Shown here: in pieces, positions 33,091-48,446 of the stretch
Layout of the letters: the number at the start of each line of letters is the position of its first letter
How positions within the stretch are numbered: the stretch's first letter is position 1
Source of the DNA: Ficedula albicollis
Lineage: Eukaryota; Chordata; Aves; Passeriformes; Muscicapidae
Length of the DNA stretch: 64,000 nt
Direction: 5' to 3'
NCBI RefSeq assembly: GCF_000247815.1
Contig: NC_021674.1
Span: 11,685,643-11,749,642 of the forward strand
Made by a program: the position numbers and the translations under genes
Notes under the pieces: generated by a model
The model's input: only the letters and a program-made list of their open reading frames with translations
Told to the model about the DNA's origin: nothing
Database searches by the model: none

Positions 33091-36000
33091 CAACCTAGCA
33101 TTTATTCAGTTTTTAGTCTGTGTCATAAAGGCCATTTTGATTTTTGTATCCTATTTATTTACTGACATGTCACACAATATTAAGGGTCTCCCAGCCACAA
33201 ACAATGCCATAGATGCAACGGATAGAAAAAACTACAATTTTTTTCAGTTTTATCAGGTAGTCCAGTAAAAGAGACTAAGGTTCCCCCATAAATTCTGGCT
33301 TGTCTAACAGAAGGCAAATAAACAAGAATACTAGCTTTACCAGTGAAAACTACAACAGTGCTTAAAAAAAAAAGATATAAAATTAGTTTTAAAATTCCAA
33401 AAGGATTGCTGACTACATTTTTAAACCACCATTAAATTACTACAATTATTTTACAACATGTAACTGGCTTTCTCTATAAGGTCAATGAACTTTAAAGGAG
33501 ATGTTTCTTTCCCTGGGGGCTGCACAGGATGGTGCCATGCCAAGAGACCAGTATGTCAGCGGAAGTTGCAAGAACTCATTTCCTTGCTGTGGAAGTAAAC
33601 AGAATCCTAAGTCCATTGCATTCATCTTTAATCATTCGTCCTAGCAGATGCATGAACAGTAGTGTTCTGAAAAGCTGGAAAACAGAATATTTCAATAATT
33701 AAATTTCATCTTATGAGAGAACAAAACACATAACCATCCTTTGGCACAACTCCAAGTCTCCCTTAACCTATCTTTCTGAAGATGTGAAGTAAGCATATAT
33801 GCTTTAAATGGATTCTGGAGCAGGGTCAAAGATAATACCTACATTTAGAAGAACAGAAATGGGATTAAAAAGGCTTGAGAAGAGATTTCCAAAGAAAGGA
33901 ATTGGATGCATAGTTTAAAAGGCCACAGCTGAAAGAAAGTGAAACAGTATCATTTCACAATTTTATTTAGGACAGGGAATAAACAGTCCTATATGAATAA
34001 CAGCAAGAACCACAGAATATAGAGGAATATAAAGCTTATATAGTCTATGTATCAAGAACACAGGGCAACATGCATAACTGAATATACAGAATGAAAAGTG
34101 TGGAGTGAAATGCTGTGAGGAAATGCCCTAGAAGTTGAGCTGAAAAATCCCCTGCTGAGTTGGCCCACTACAGCTACAATATCAAAGTCACTTCAGGATT
34201 CCAGAAGATGTCCAACAGTATGTCTGTTTGTTAGCATTGCTGTGGATCATCTTATGACAGTGTATAAAAGCAAAATTTTAATTGGTTTGTTTTGATAATG
34301 AGCAGCATAAGTATGAGCAAAGCAAAGCAGAAACCATAGTAAATGTGTTCAGAGAGCACAGCTACCATCTGCTTTGGGCTGAATTGTTAATCAGCCATGA
34401 CTGTCTTAAAGAGGATTTTCCTAAAACACGTCTAGGCCATTTTAATACAATGATGAGAAGATGGATGTATGAGTTACTGCAGCAAAGCAAAGCATGAAGA
34501 AGCCAAGCAACAGCAGTGTTTCTGTGCGGAGGTTCTAGATTAAAGAGCTTGGGATATATTTTTCTTAGATGACTTCAAGAAAATTTTCCCTATTTAAAAA
34601 TACTTCCCTGACCATTTTGTTTCATACTATCAAAATATTTTATTACTGTTACAAATATATTGACAATGGCAGCATTATTTATAGGCACATGCTCGTGATC
34701 TGTTGTTGCATATTATGTTAAATGTTGTTACTGAAGAGAGAGGGCTACAGCAGGGACTCCTTCTATATCTAAGATATGTGCAGTCACCATGCACAGGAAT
34801 TATGACCAAGGATAAAATATTTTGTGCTGTCATCACGTGAAACTGCATGGATCTTTCAAAGCCAAAAGACATTTCGAAACTGGGAGCCTATTCCACAGCT
34901 TCTAGTTATATAAACTTTAAGTTGCAGGCAGAATCTTTTCAATACACGTTTATCTGGGCAAGTGTTATACTGCCAAGTGTCAGAGTGGACATGTACTAAT
35001 TTAGTGATAATGCAGATAGTAAAGAGTGTAGTTTTCAGCATCCATTGTCTGCAGCCCAGCAGGGCTGTGCAAAGAGAACAGGAGAAGAAAAGGTGTAATT
35101 ACCTCTTCAAGCAGTTTAGGTATTCTTTGATTTATTGCAACATGATACCTGACAGGGAAGTGAAAACTATTGAGATAACCAGTGAGCATCATCTCCTATA
35201 CTTACTTAATGTGGGTACAATCCAAAATCAGCGAGAAACAGCTTAGAGGTAAAATATAAATTTACAAAACAAAATAAAATAAATATCCAGAAAAATAAAG
35301 CCCTTGAAAGATGGTTTGAGGTTAGGTCCATGCTGAAAACCTCAAGAGACAATGGCATGTACATGTCTGTTTGCTAAATAGGAATGTAATTATCCATGCA
35401 ACAAAAGTTGTTTCCTGAATCCGACTCTTAGCCACTGCTTAATATCCACATAGACAAATGTTCAGCTTAGGCAGCTATGGCAAAGAGGTACTATGTGGTT
35501 CATTTATTTTAAAAGTATATGCTTGCCACTTTTGCCAGACTTGTTTGCTTCTTCTGCTACTGATTCTTTGCTGAAGACAGTCTCTGTGGAAAAATAATGT
35601 TTGGGCAAATGATCTTAGAGAACTAGAATTGCTCGACAGAGTTGGTTTGGAGCAGATAGTCTCAGTGAGATTTTAGAAGATAACAATGGATGAGAAAGCT
35701 TCTAAGCAAGACCTGGAAATACTAGCATTTTAAAAAAGCCAAAACAAAACCAAAAGCCAACAACAGACTTAGGGAAAAGGATACAAGAAATCCAAGGTAA
35801 AAAGATGTCTGTTGACCATGGGAATGATTGGGTGAAGGAAAATTACTGGATATGTGGAGTTAGGGACAGAGATCACGCATTGGAAAAAAAAAGATTGAAA
35901 GTGGAACTCAAAACAAACATCAAAAGATCCGGAAAATTGATCTCCAAGAAGTTCACCAACAGAGGTGATGAAAGTTTCATCAATTACTAGCTAATCTAAC

Positions 36001-39000
36001 TTTGCTTCAGGAAGGTCCCAACTGTGTCTCAAATAAATTACAGAAAGGCTGAGAAATAGAATGTAGTAATTACAGTTTGTTCAACTTTCTGAGCCCTTGC
36101 AACTCTTCACCTCCTTGACAGAGAGGAATGGGTGACAACATATAGGTGGGGCATAAATAATAATGAGCTCTTCAACTTTGGTAGCATACTAATAGTGAAC
36201 ATTTGGCTCAAACAACAAAACAAACCAGCTGTCCCCAAAAATGTAATTTCTTGCAATCATAACTCACATGTGGTGTTGACAGTTTCATGACAATTTTTTG
36301 AGGTGCTTGATTCCTAATAAAAAAATGTTGAAAAATCTTGTGTTTACTGTTTCCTTTTCATTTTAGACTTCATTCATTCAAACGTGTTATGCTCCCCACA
36401 GAAGGTTTGATAATTTTTATCTTAGCAGTTAACAATCATTTATATGAAACATTATATGTTTATAGATTTTTTTTTAATTTCCATGCATTAAAATCTCAGG
36501 CTTTGCTTCCAACCAAAAATAATAACTCAGAAGAAAATCCATAATCCATTTTTTAGCACTTGATTTTACAGAAAAACCAAGAGGAATAATCACAGAAAAG
36601 TAACTTATAAAGGCAAGGCTGAAAATAAAGCAAGCAGTTGTCCCCATCTGAGCTAAAAGCTCTCTATGAACAGACTTAATTTTACATTCATAAATTAGAG
36701 ATGTGACACCATATATCTAGATAAATATAGGTTTCTTTCAAGTTTATCTTTGAGATTTCAATTTTCTATAAGGGAAAATAAACTCTTTCACTGCTAATTT
36801 TGTTCTATTTGTTGATAGGAAAATAAACATATCACAACTTCGTTGTATAAATATCCTTTTGCTGGAACTTTCAAAGTTTCTGTATTTTCTATTGTAAATT
36901 AAAGCCTTGCAGCCCATCAAAAAGTACAGGAAAATACAAGTAAATTATCTCCACCATCTATGCTGGGCAGCTTTAATCAACTTTCTCACAATTCAGCTGC
37001 AAAGTACTACCAGAGTTAAGGTGACTGAGGTGAATTAGTCTGTGACCTTCCTACTACCAATTTCACACACCTACAGTTCACCTCCCCCCCTGGAAAGGAC
37101 TACAGACCAAGAGTTTTTCCCTCATGTCAGCAGGAATTAAAAGAAAATCCACAAAATAGTTTAAAGCATCACACTAAAATATCAGGTTTAAGTTAATAGA
37201 GGTTGACCCCTGTTGAGATTCATTTCTTTCAGGATCTCTGTAAAGATGCCTCTCCAGTTTTGTCATATTTGGGTGCATCATTCCCAGCCTCTTCCCAAAA
37301 ACCCTTTCCTAGAAACCAGTGGTGTTTTACACTCCTAGTAGGGAGGCATTGAAGCTGGAATGCAGGCACAACCTAAGAACTCAAACAAAGCACAGAGGAT
37401 GTTGCAGACAGTCTACTAGAGATACTGGCTTGGGAATCAGGAGAGTCAGTGTGCCATGTCCCAACATGGTAAGATTGAAGTTAGGCTGCCACCACCCACC
37501 ACCCCAGCCCTCTGTCACCAGCTGTGCCACAAAAAGCTGTTTGCTAGAGGTTAGCAATGGGAAAAGCAAAGGGAGAAATGAAAACTCAGCTTTTTCCTTT
37601 AATCTTGCATGTGGTGTAATGATTACTGAGACTGTTTGAACCAAGAAACTTAATTCCACTCTGAGGTTCTGAAGTGCTTGTGCTGTAGACAACAGCAATG
37701 AACAACCTTTTGTAAAGAAAAATGGGGGATTTTCTAAAAGCCAGGCCATACATAGCCCACTAAAATTCAGTGGGAGTTAGATAACAAAGCTGTCCATTCC
37801 TTGAAATTCTCCTCTGGCAGAAATAATTTTATCTGGATTTTTAGCATGAAAACAAACACATCTATTCCACTAACTTTGTTTCTGTAGCACTGTCCTTTTT
37901 CAAATCATTAAGAAGCGTAAGCATATTGTCACGCTAAGCAATATCATGGTTTCCTAAACAATTCACCAAAAAGCCACTACACATTCTGAATTTAAAAAGC
38001 AAATTTTCAGTAAAAAAAAAATAAAATATGAACTAGTAAATTAAAAGTAAAAAACATGATTTGGCCCCTAAACACCTCTCCTATAATCATTCTGTTCACA
38101 AAGAAATGCATTACCTGATACTATTTCGTCTGTGAGATAGCTATAATGAACAAAACATAAGCATGTGCAGACTGTGCTCAAGAGTTCATTTCAAAACTAC
38201 TGCGAACCTGGTGTTTGGCTACATCTTTATTTCACTTGTAGAAAATAAAGAAGCCTCAAGGAATAGATGAGAATGCAAGTCTTCAATAAACACCTTGGTA
38301 TGGGAAAACTGAAATTTATTTTACTGTGTGGTTTGGTTTGGGTATCATTTTGGTTTGTTTTTACTTTGCTACATGGCCAAATTTAAAAACGTGAGAAGCT
38401 ATTTTCCATCACAATAACCATGCTGACTTCAGTGTGGGGGGCCTTTCAAGAAACTTCTTAACAGTTTTTAGTCCTTTGCAATCCTTATCTCTTGATGGGT
38501 GCAGAACTGCAACAGTGACTAAAAAGAAATAAAAGGTGCCATTTTTAAGATGGGTTTGCCCTTTGTATGTATATCTCACCCACTATATATGGTAAGACAC
38601 TGGTCTTGGCAGAGCCATGGATCACTATTTTTAAAAAATGAAAGAGAGAGAGCATCTGGCTCTCCAAATGTGCATTGCTGTTTTGCCCAAAGGCTTGTTT
38701 TGGCAGGTTCTTTTAGTCATATCCTGTTCAGGTTACTCTCAGGAGCCATCTCTTGAAACATGGTGATACCTTCCATGAAGAAATTAAGCAGAAGGATCAC
38801 CAACATCATGAAGAGTATAATGAGACAAAAATAGTCTCAGTGGGAAATACATCAATTCTGTCTTCTTATAGAAGTGCATAATGTAGAAGAGTTCTAATAA
38901 TTTTTCATTGTTAAAGGGTCACCGTAATGCATTGCAGATATTAAATACCTGTTTGTATGACCAGAAAATACAAAAATGAAACAATAGAAAAATGAGCACT

Positions 39001-42000
39001 GGAAAAGGAAAAGGAAAGCCTGCAATGTTCTATTTCCTATGCAACAATCATGGATCTTATCAAATCATTGTATCTTTGTATAGACTCCTCTGTGTGATCA
39101 CTGCCAAAATGCAGGACAAAATATGCCCTTATATTAAACTGATATAGGCTGAACAACACTGAAAAAATGATTTTTTTCTTTTTTTTACTTTTTCTTCTTT
39201 GTTTTTTAATATAAGGAACAGATTGTCACTTTATTCAAGTAGCTGTTGTGGGGGAAAAATTATTCACAATCAGGCATCAAAGACTAAAAATGGTCTAATT
39301 CAGATGCACACCCTCCTGCTAAGTAGTGGTATCAGCATCCAGCCACTAACTAATATAAGACAGGAGAAGTGAGGCGAGAAGGCTCCTCCTGGTCATCTCT
39401 CCCTGCTGCTTTCAGTGAATATGAGCCATAATTGCAAATCCAAGCTGGTGCTGAGCAAATCTTCTAACTATGCCTCAAGGTGGTTTTTTGATGTCCGAGT
39501 TTAATGCTAACAAGTGGAATTGCCAAAACAGTTAAAAAACAAAAAACCTACAGCCTGCAAAAATTAAAATTTATTTATTTCAGGAGATATAATTTTAGCC
39601 TAGGTGGCATTGCTCTAAATCTTTCAGTGCCTCTCTCCTAAGCTTTTTACTGCATGGCTAATGCAGTGAAATACACAGGCTTCACTGAGGTGACACCAGC
39701 CGTGCTGCTTAAAATGTGCTCAATGTGTCAGACAATCTATAAAAGATAAGAAATTTTGTTCTGACTTTGGTCTCAACTCTTCTGTTTACTACTGTAGAAA
39801 TAAGCACAGTCAATAACCAGATGTTCAGTTTCTCCAGCTGAAAGTCTCAGCCTACCTCAAAGCTTCTATAAAACAATGCTAACACACTCTGGTGTTCCTC
39901 ACCTTCACATTCACCCTCAAAAATCTTTTTATCAGGGACAACACAGTGGGTTATAGCTCATCTTCCTGTGTTACACAACAGCTGTAAGGCCAGGGCTTTT
40001 TATAAATTCACTGCACTACTGGGTTGACTCATTGGCATGTGGAATTTGAAAAATATTTTTTAAGTAGATTTCTTTTTCGTTTTTACTAGAACTATTGAAT
40101 TGTATGTGAAAGCCATTAATGAAAAGTCTAGCAGCGTAAGAGGAGTAAAAAGCATATATCTCTAAATGTGAATAAAGTTTTCAAGAGAATGGAACTTATA
40201 CAATCTCTCAAAGCTCCATTTTCAAACAACCTTAGCAAAAAATGTCCCTAATTCAATTTTGAAAACTCCTGAAATCTCATTCTGACTTCACCAACCAAAT
40301 CTTGGGTACTGTGTCTGAGGCTTATGACCCAATGCACAGTCGTACAAGGTGGATTTAAAGCTCCAAGTAGATAAAATCCAGAAACACAATGCTGAAATCC
40401 CATAGCATGTAACACCTAAAGCATAGACTGGTGAAAAGACAGTTTATGCATTTCATATTCAGGAGTCACTGGATAAAAAAATAAAGCAGGGTCTTGGAAA
40501 AGTGACGCGAGCCTAGAACTCCTCACTCTCAGCTGAAAATCTCAGGCACCAGATAAATCATGACTCATCCAGTTTTACTTTTTTAAGAGGATAAGTGGGG
40601 ATTCAGGATTCAGCCCCTCACACAAGAAATTCATGCATGCTTTCTATCTTAACCACCTCAGCTTCAGTTCTATTGCTAGATTTTCTCTTCCTTTCAAAGA
40701 CAAACACTTTAATAAAATGTATTCGGATGCCTGGGTGACATTGTCTGCTTTACTGATTTGACAGGGTGATTTGTATCAACCCCTGTTTCTCAACAAATCA
40801 GTTATATCAGCAGCAGTGATCCCTCCCATTTTCCTGAGCTACACCGAGAAGTCAGAACATCATCAACAGTGATGCTTCTGTTGAACAGATTTTATCCTGG
40901 GAATTAGGTGATTTGGAACACTGAACATCACTGAGTTTTAGTAGAAATACATTCCAGCTTCTTTTAAACCATTTCAGGGCAAAGGCAGAGTGTGTTTAGT
41001 AGAGGAAAATGAGACACTCAAACAAAAAGTAGTTATTTTCACTTTCAATACTCCATGGAGTTTATTTCCGAAAGTGAAAGAATTTGTATAAAAGAAGCTT
41101 TATCGCCTTTACATTCTACCTTACGTGCTTTCTCGTGCCAGTAAGCATGCACACAAGCAACTCCAGCTCGGAGGAGCAAGACGCAGCCTCACACAAGGGG
41201 GTCAAGAAGTTTTTCCCCACTGTCTGATCCAAAAAGCCTGAGCTTCATTCACCAGGTTTTCCAACAACTGCCTCAAGTCTTTGTAACTGGGCAGGTGGAA
41301 CCATTCCATCAGATTGATAACACTCATCCTTCCAAAGCACTTGAGCTCTAGGGATAAAAGCAGCTTAGCACTAATGATAATGATTGTCTTTATTCTACAA
41401 AGGCCTTGAATATGTACTGGGATTTAAAAAAAAAAAAAAAAGGAATAAATGTTTCAGCTCTTCAACTGAATCAGTTTAGATACAAATCAGAGAACTTCTC
41501 CTATTCTGGCTTTCATGAAAATGTATGTAAATCAATTTCTGAACCCTTTCGAAGGAACAGGAAGAACTGTGTGCTGTGCTCTCAGCTCATGGCACATGCC
41601 AGTGTGGTCCTTGCTTGAGAGACACCACTGATGCCCTGGTACAACAATACTCATTCTCTCCCTTCTTTATGGAAACAAATTCCTTGATAGCTACAGCTGG
41701 GAAACAGTCCCTCCATGAAAAGTAAAGGGTTTTATTTGCCCAGAGATTTTTTTGTTTTTCACTTTTCATTTCCATCCGATCACATAAACGACAGCCACGG
41801 ATTAACATGTCATTTCCAGTCCTGTTACCCTGCAAGTACCACTTCTTTCTGAAGTAGCCCAGTGCAGTTGGACCAGTGTATTCATTTGTTTGTACTTTGA
41901 AAATCTCACACTGAATCATGGTGGTTAAGAAGTGACTATCACAGCTTGGCACTTCATAGTAGACATGGGTTAAGTGTATCCATTATGCCATTGGGGGACA

Positions 42001-45000
42001 ATTAAGCAGTCTGTTAGTAATATTAAAACTGAACAGTGATTGCTAGTAATATATTAGTCATCTTAATAGAAGTACCCACATACTCATGATAAATGATGGT
42101 CCTGACAAAAGGATTTAGAAAAGAAAACCTATGTGGTGATTGCATGCCCTCAAAGTGTTAAACACATTAATTCAGAGATTGAATTCCCTCAATTCCAGTA
42201 TGACATTGACCTACATAATGGGAATATATATATAAATTAGGGATATCTAATTTAATCAGGCACCTGGCATTGAAACACTTGCATTAAATTTTTTGAGGAA
42301 ACACAAAGTGCCAAATTGGCTCTCTCTAGAAGCAACTGACTGGAATCTACAAGGATTCTAATTTTCTGGCAGAGAAACAGTCTTTTCCTTCTCAAGAATG
42401 GAGTATTTTTATTCATCCTTGGCTTCTTCAGCTGTCTGTTTAAGGTCTGGCATTTCTTTTCTCAGGAAGTGATTCTGTTTGTTTCTGTAGCATCCCTCAT
42501 GAGAGTCTCAACAGGGCTAGCCCTGAAAGGAAAGGTCACCAGCAAATCAAAGCAGGAGTTGGCTGTGAGCTAGCACTCAAAACAGCAGGTGAAGGATATC
42601 TTTATGGCTACAGGTACATGGGCTTATTGCAGCTTTCTTGACCTCAAACGATTTGGCTAAGATGTCAGATCTGAATTTCCTTTCTTGAATGTCCAAAATG
42701 AAGTCGAGCAAATGCTAGGAGGGAGAATGACTTCTGGAGGGCAGGCATAAAAATAATACAAACTACTCACACATGTCTAAAGGAAATTATATCTTAGAAT
42801 CAGTGTTTGTAGCAAATTCAAAGAGCATCTGAAATTGAAGTACTTGTTAGCTATTTTTCTGCTTATAGTCATTGGTAATTTTTAGTTATCTAACATTTCT
42901 GACAAAAGTGTGCTTTCTCTGTAGTCAAGAATTTAATTAGCTGCACTGGAAATATTCGGAATACCATAAATAATTCTGGTCACTCAGATTCAAGAAAGAT
43001 TGAGATTGCTGCCAGTATTTAAAAAAAAACAAAACAATTAAGACAGTCATGGGAACCAAGAGTCAGCCCATACATTGCAAGGTCCAGCTGGGTTTTTTCA
43101 ATGAACCAAAACAGAAGAGAAGGGATAGGGCTGCTCTGAAAAACACAATTATACAAGGGAAAAAGATAACACTGGTACATTTTGCTAATACTTAACTTTT
43201 CCAATTTAGGCTACATTAAACCAAAAACATCTGAGGGCAAAAATCCAAAAATATATGGTAAAATATCTTGACCTGACCTTCTCTATCAAACAGCACAGAA
43301 GAAAGTGAGCTGCAGCACCCCTTCTGAACTGCCTGTGATCAGTCAGGATCCATGTGCTGGTCTCCTTTCTCAAAGCCCAGGGGTGTCGGGAAGATGCAAT
43401 GGTTTAAGGATCAAGAAGCTTAAGCTCTGCTCCCATTTGGAGGTGGAAAGGGTAATTACACCCTAGAAGTTGGCCCCTGCATGCTTCCTGGGAAAACGTA
43501 AAGATGGAATTAATTAAGAAAAAGTGGTGAAGTTGTCTGAAGAAAGAATGTATGAGACTGAGGGAAAGGAAAAATGAGGACAGAAGGCAATGGGACTGCA
43601 GAAGAGAATGAAGGAGGCGAAGAAGTGGAAGACAGATAAACCAATGAAAATTTAGAAAAGAAGAATTTTTGGAAAGAGACACATAGGGAAGAGATGGGGC
43701 CAAAATATGTGCAAAGCCCATGTGAGAAAGCTACTGCAAGAAACTGCTATGGGAGATATAAAAACTGAGCAAACATGTGAACAAAATGCATATTTCCGTC
43801 ATGGCAAACAAGAAGCCTCCTGTTTGCCTCCTTCCAGGCAGTTTCCCTGTGAGAGTTTCCATTTCTGGTACAGTTAATCTCCATATGTATTGATTCTAAT
43901 ATTTGACATAGTATCTTACAAAGCAACTAACACCAGGTCTAAATAATCTGCTAATGCAGTCTCTGTACATCTATAAAGGCTGGAAGGCAGCACCTTTTCA
44001 GCACAGCATCGTCACAGTATGCCCTTAAGGCTCTGCAAACAAATCCAACTCGTGAACAGATACTAATTTATCATAGAGTTCCCTGGAGCCCCAGTAAGGT
44101 TCAATCCACCTACCAGATTCACCACACAAATTCTGAGAGGTCACTTGAATTACATTTAGTCTTTGCGGGAATATGAAAATGTTGAAGTGTGAAATGCCTC
44201 CATCCCTGAAAATAAAACTAAATAACTTCATTCCTGGGGAAAGGTGCTAGTTCAGCTTCATCAGACAATTTCTGCTGAAGTCAACAGAAATGTCACTGAT
44301 GCAATAGAGACAAGACAGATTGAAATTCTGCACTGGTTTTATTTGGTAGTAGTCATCTCAGACATACAGATTGTGCCCCAGAGTGTGCTTGCACGCAGTC
44401 CTGGTGCAACAGTGCACTGTGCTGGGTCTACAGCAGGACTGCTTATGTGAACAGAATAAATTTAAATTTACTATTCATGAACTTTCAACCCTTACTCGCT
44501 TCTGGCTTCCAAAAGTTGCCAAAAACCAGAGAGAAACTATACCTTCTTTCGTGAAATGATAGAATAGTCCTAGTCTTCCCAGCTGCAGAGCTGTAAAAAG
44601 ACGATCGCTGTTAGACATATCCTTTCTGACAGTATTTTTACAGGAGGAAATCAGTGTGAGTACATATAATTCAAGGTCGCTTCCCTAAAGATGGTAGTTG
44701 AAAACAGGTTGGGTTTTTTTTAAAAACACACAAAAATCCTCAGGAAAACAGAGCTTCTTTTATAAGAGAAGCAAAAAAACCTTTTATCTCAAAAAAAACT
44801 TTGTAAGGGTCCATTCAGACCAAATAATTCCTGGGGTATCTGCAACCATCCATTTGCACACACTATGACTCTCTTCTAGCAATCATCCCTTTCTCATGCT
44901 AGGACATTGCTAGGGAAACACCACCCAAACTCAGGCATCTCTTCCTAGTAAACCTTTAATCTAGTGCAGCTCTAGTCACTAATTTCTTAATACTTTGTTA

Positions 45001-45295
45001 ATTTGTTATTCAATATTACAGGGACCCCCAAGCTGAAACTACCTCTGCCTGATATACCCTCTGCTGCTTGTATTTGAAGGGCTACTAGAACATGTTTCAG
45101 AAACAGCTGTTTGAAATGAAGAGAGCATTCAGACTTATCTGCAGACGCTAATGGCACAGTGTTCTTTGGCTCTTCCTGAGGCTGAGATTGAATCAGCGAT
45201 GTCTTTATCCATGGCCATAATGAAAGTAAACTAAAGATTTTTGAAGTTTGGCTTGCTATTTTAGCAAGAACTAAAACAATGACAAACAAAATTTA
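33091..45295. other. Intergenic region, no supported gene
   Basis: About 12 kb without a recognised exon or repeat boundary. It contains a T-rich stretch (about 39166-39213) and a purine-rich stretch (about 43515-43710). A 121-codon frame at 41587-41952 on the minus strand has no domain I recognise. Confidence 0.4.
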
Positions 45296-45368
45296 TATGT
45301 GTACCTTATAAAAGCAAACATATATATACCTTATAAGATACATATATGTAGCTTATAAAAAAAAATTC
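45296..45368. repeat. AT-rich degenerate tandem repeat
   Basis: Three near copies of TACCTTATAA/TAGCTTATAA are spaced by ACATATATATA-like sequence, 45 bp before an LTR. Confidence 0.7.
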
Positions 45369-45414
45369 TATAAGTTTTAAAATTTACATAGATAATTTCT
45401 GTCCTTCTCAGTTT

Positions 45415-45968
45415 TGTTATGAATGCATGACATGTTGTTGGCTCTTTGCAAGTATTGGGATAAATGCTATAAGTATAATGTTAAAATAGCATTTCTGTAT
45501 GAATATAGTCTTGGTTAATAGTAAAAAGTTAGACATTAGTTTTTTAGAGATAGTATGCTTAAACTACCTGCTTAGTCAAAGATAATAGCCCGTGGACATA
45601 TGATGGGGACCCCTGCAGCTGACAAGACAATTATCAACACGCACCGGCTGGACCACAACCCAAATTAAAAGGGATAAGGAGAAGAATAAAACCACAAGCC
45701 AAGAAACACGCATGCTCTAAAAAGGCGGACCCAAGGAGTGGCCATGCTAAACAGTTCCCAGAAACAGTTGACAATGCATGAAGGTCTATGAATATGTAAC
45801 AAATGGATGGCTTGTAAAACGTTTTTAAAGGGGTGTTCCCGAAGCAGCGGTGTGCTCTCGGCAGCATGCCAAGCACCCGGCCGTTTTAACCCTTTGCTTT
45901 ATGTATGTCTCCTATTGTCTTTTTATTAAACCTTTTAATTCTCCCAAAACAGTGAACCGTGTTTTTCA
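45415..45968 (+). mobile_element. Solo LTR, class II-like (6-bp duplication)
   Basis: A 554-bp LTR runs from TGTTATGAATGC to GTGTTTTTCA, flanked by perfect CAGTTT (45409-45414 and 45969-45974). An ATTAAA variant polyadenylation signal is at 45925-45930, about 40 bp before the 3' end. No internal region is present. Confidence 0.85.
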
Positions 45969-46785
45969 CAGTTTGTTAATCTCAATAATGAAAAATCTAC
46001 AAAAACTACATTATAGAATTATAACATAAGTACATTATAGAATTAGGCTCCCTAATGCACTATAGTACTCAAGCAGCTTATCTTTGCAGAGGACCAAGGA
46101 TATCAGCAACAGCAAAATACTCTCTTAGTTCTGACTTCTCTAAGTTCTGAAATATTTTTTTGAGAACAATTTTAATTTAGAAACCAGAGCACATACTTCT
46201 GCAGAGATGGAACAGAAATAGTGGGCAGGTAGTGATTTTACCTTGAAATACACTCTGTCCTCATTTTAGCTCACTTACTTGCCTTTTCCCCCCTGGCATT
46301 CTGGAGAAAAGAGCATATGTGTCCCAATGTTAATAGCAAGAAAAATATCATGGGGATAGGATAGAATGCTGACAGTAAATATTCAAATCTGGGTTTAAGG
46401 TCCCAAAACAGATTAAATTTACCACTCATTTTGGCTGCAGGATTCTTTGCACTGTCCATTTAAGTGCTACAGTGCATTTACACATGCATGCAACTAACTC
46501 TTAGGGCTTTCAGAAACCTTTCTCAAAAGGGATACCATGTATAAGGAAGTAATCTGGTGCCAGAACTTAAGGCACAGTCAAAGATAATATCTGGGGACGA
46601 GCTGGGATCACTAATGGCTCCACCACAGAGTGAACAGTGACCATGTGTCACTGTCAGATATGCCATGCACCCACCACTATTAAGGTACTGTTTATATAAG
46701 AAAGGTTAATGACATGTGAAATTCTAGAAAAGAAAGTGCAAAACTTTGTGTAAATGAAAAAAAAATCTGAATCATTTCTGTAGCC

Positions 46786-47130
46786 TGTTGTATTGCACTT
46801 ATTGCTGTTTGGTATATTGCAATGAATGGTTTGTTCTGTACTCCCCCGAGTCGGTGGAGTTGGTTCAGCCCTCCCTTTGCCCCTCCCCGCCAGCGGGATC
46901 CCATTGGTTATGGTTCGGTTTCTCCCCTTCCCTCTGCCGGAGTTTAAAATTCCCCACCATGCCTTGTACTGCCTCCCTTTTCCCTTGGAATTGGTTCGGG
47001 AATTAACTGCTGGACAACATCCTGGGAAAAGGAGCCTTCTTTGTCTTTTACCTTTGTCCTTGTTGGTTTCACATTCTTCCCTGGTCTGGAGCTAGCCTAG
47101 AAGGACCAGAGAGAAGGACAGAACCTAACA
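46786..47130 (+). mobile_element. Probable solo LTR (6-bp duplication with one mismatch)
   Basis: A 345-bp segment runs from TGTTGTATTGC to GAACCTAACA. It contrasts in base composition with its flanks and is bordered by GTAGCC (46780-46785) and ATAGCC (47131-47136). The pyrimidine-rich middle and U5-like end fit an LTR. The single mismatch in the duplication lowers certainty. Confidence 0.6.
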
Positions 47131-48446
47131 ATAGCCTTTAATGTTTATGCCTTAGAATTTGAGACTTCGTACACAGCAGGAGTATTTGACATTTTCCTCT
47201 TCAGAGATTAGCACTTCCAGGTATTGATTTAAACTAGGATTTATACCATGGCTACCATTTTTATGAAGGGAATAATAAGAGAGATTAGCAAGAAATTGCC
47301 AGGCACACTATCCTTATCCAGTTGCAAACTGTTATCATCATAAACCTGCAGGTTTGTCAATAGAAGCAAAATTTTCATAACTAAGTGAGGTAGCAAGAAA
47401 AGAGCATTCAGCCCAATTTTGAATACAAATAGCCACAGAGAAAGGGTACCATAAGAGAGCTTTTTATCTTTTCTTGTAAATGTGGAATAGATTCATAATT
47501 AATGCTCATATTAAATCTTATTATCTGGTTTGGATTATCTGGTCCTTCCCAAGCACCAAGTTCTCCCCACACTCTTTAAAGGACATGGGGTCCATCTGAG
47601 CATGTCAGAAGGCTGCCAGGCAAGCTTGTCATACCCAAGTCCCTTGCTGGATATAGTCTCAAGTAATGTGCATCCATTTTTAAACCCATGAGTCTTCCTT
47701 TGAAAAAAAAATAGATTTAAAACCACAATATATAAGGAAAAATCAGACCCACATTGATTTGTATCAATGCAACCTGAGGACTGAATACATTATTAAGAAA
47801 GATTATCTGTTGCAGAAATAGAAATAGAAATAAAAGCCTTGGTCCTTTTGATTTTCAGAAAGAGTTCAGCACACACTTTGTTCTCAGTGAAATTTTCCCA
47901 TGTGCCTTACAACATGCCTTGTCCACCTAATCAGTCCAGAAAATCTTAATTTTATCTACTTGGCAGTTGTATAAATTTTTGGTACAGCCAGGTATATTTT
48001 AATAACAAAGAATAAAAATTGAAGGGAAAATATATGTCACAGCCTGAGGTGTCTCCTTAGACCTGAGATCACCTCAGGAGGACGTACAGGTGGTTTGGAA
48101 CCCAGCTCTTTCCGATGCCCACCAATGAGAGACTGCAGGAGACTGTTCTTAGAGGTTTTCATGGTTGTTTATTGTTTCTTATCTCTGGAATGCTTTGTCC
48201 AGAGAACAGCAGTCTGTTTGCCAGACGTCCAAGGCAGAATCTGCCTAGTAGAGGCAGGACTTATCTTTTATAGTCTAAATTACATACTAGGTATTTACAA
48301 ATGACTCCCAATACAATACAATCTTGTTACATGATTCAGCTCTGTCCTCATCCAATCTAAAAGTGCCAGCATGTCACCCAGCATGGATGACAAGGAGAAG
48401 AAGGAGGAAGAGGTATCCACACCCCAAATTCTCCATCTTGGCCACG

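Noticed and set aside
41587..41952. 121-codon minus-strand frame with several cysteines
   Set aside because: It looks less random than most and contains a possible exon between AG and GT sites, but I recognise no domain and frames of this length occur by chance in 64 kb. A protein search would settle it.
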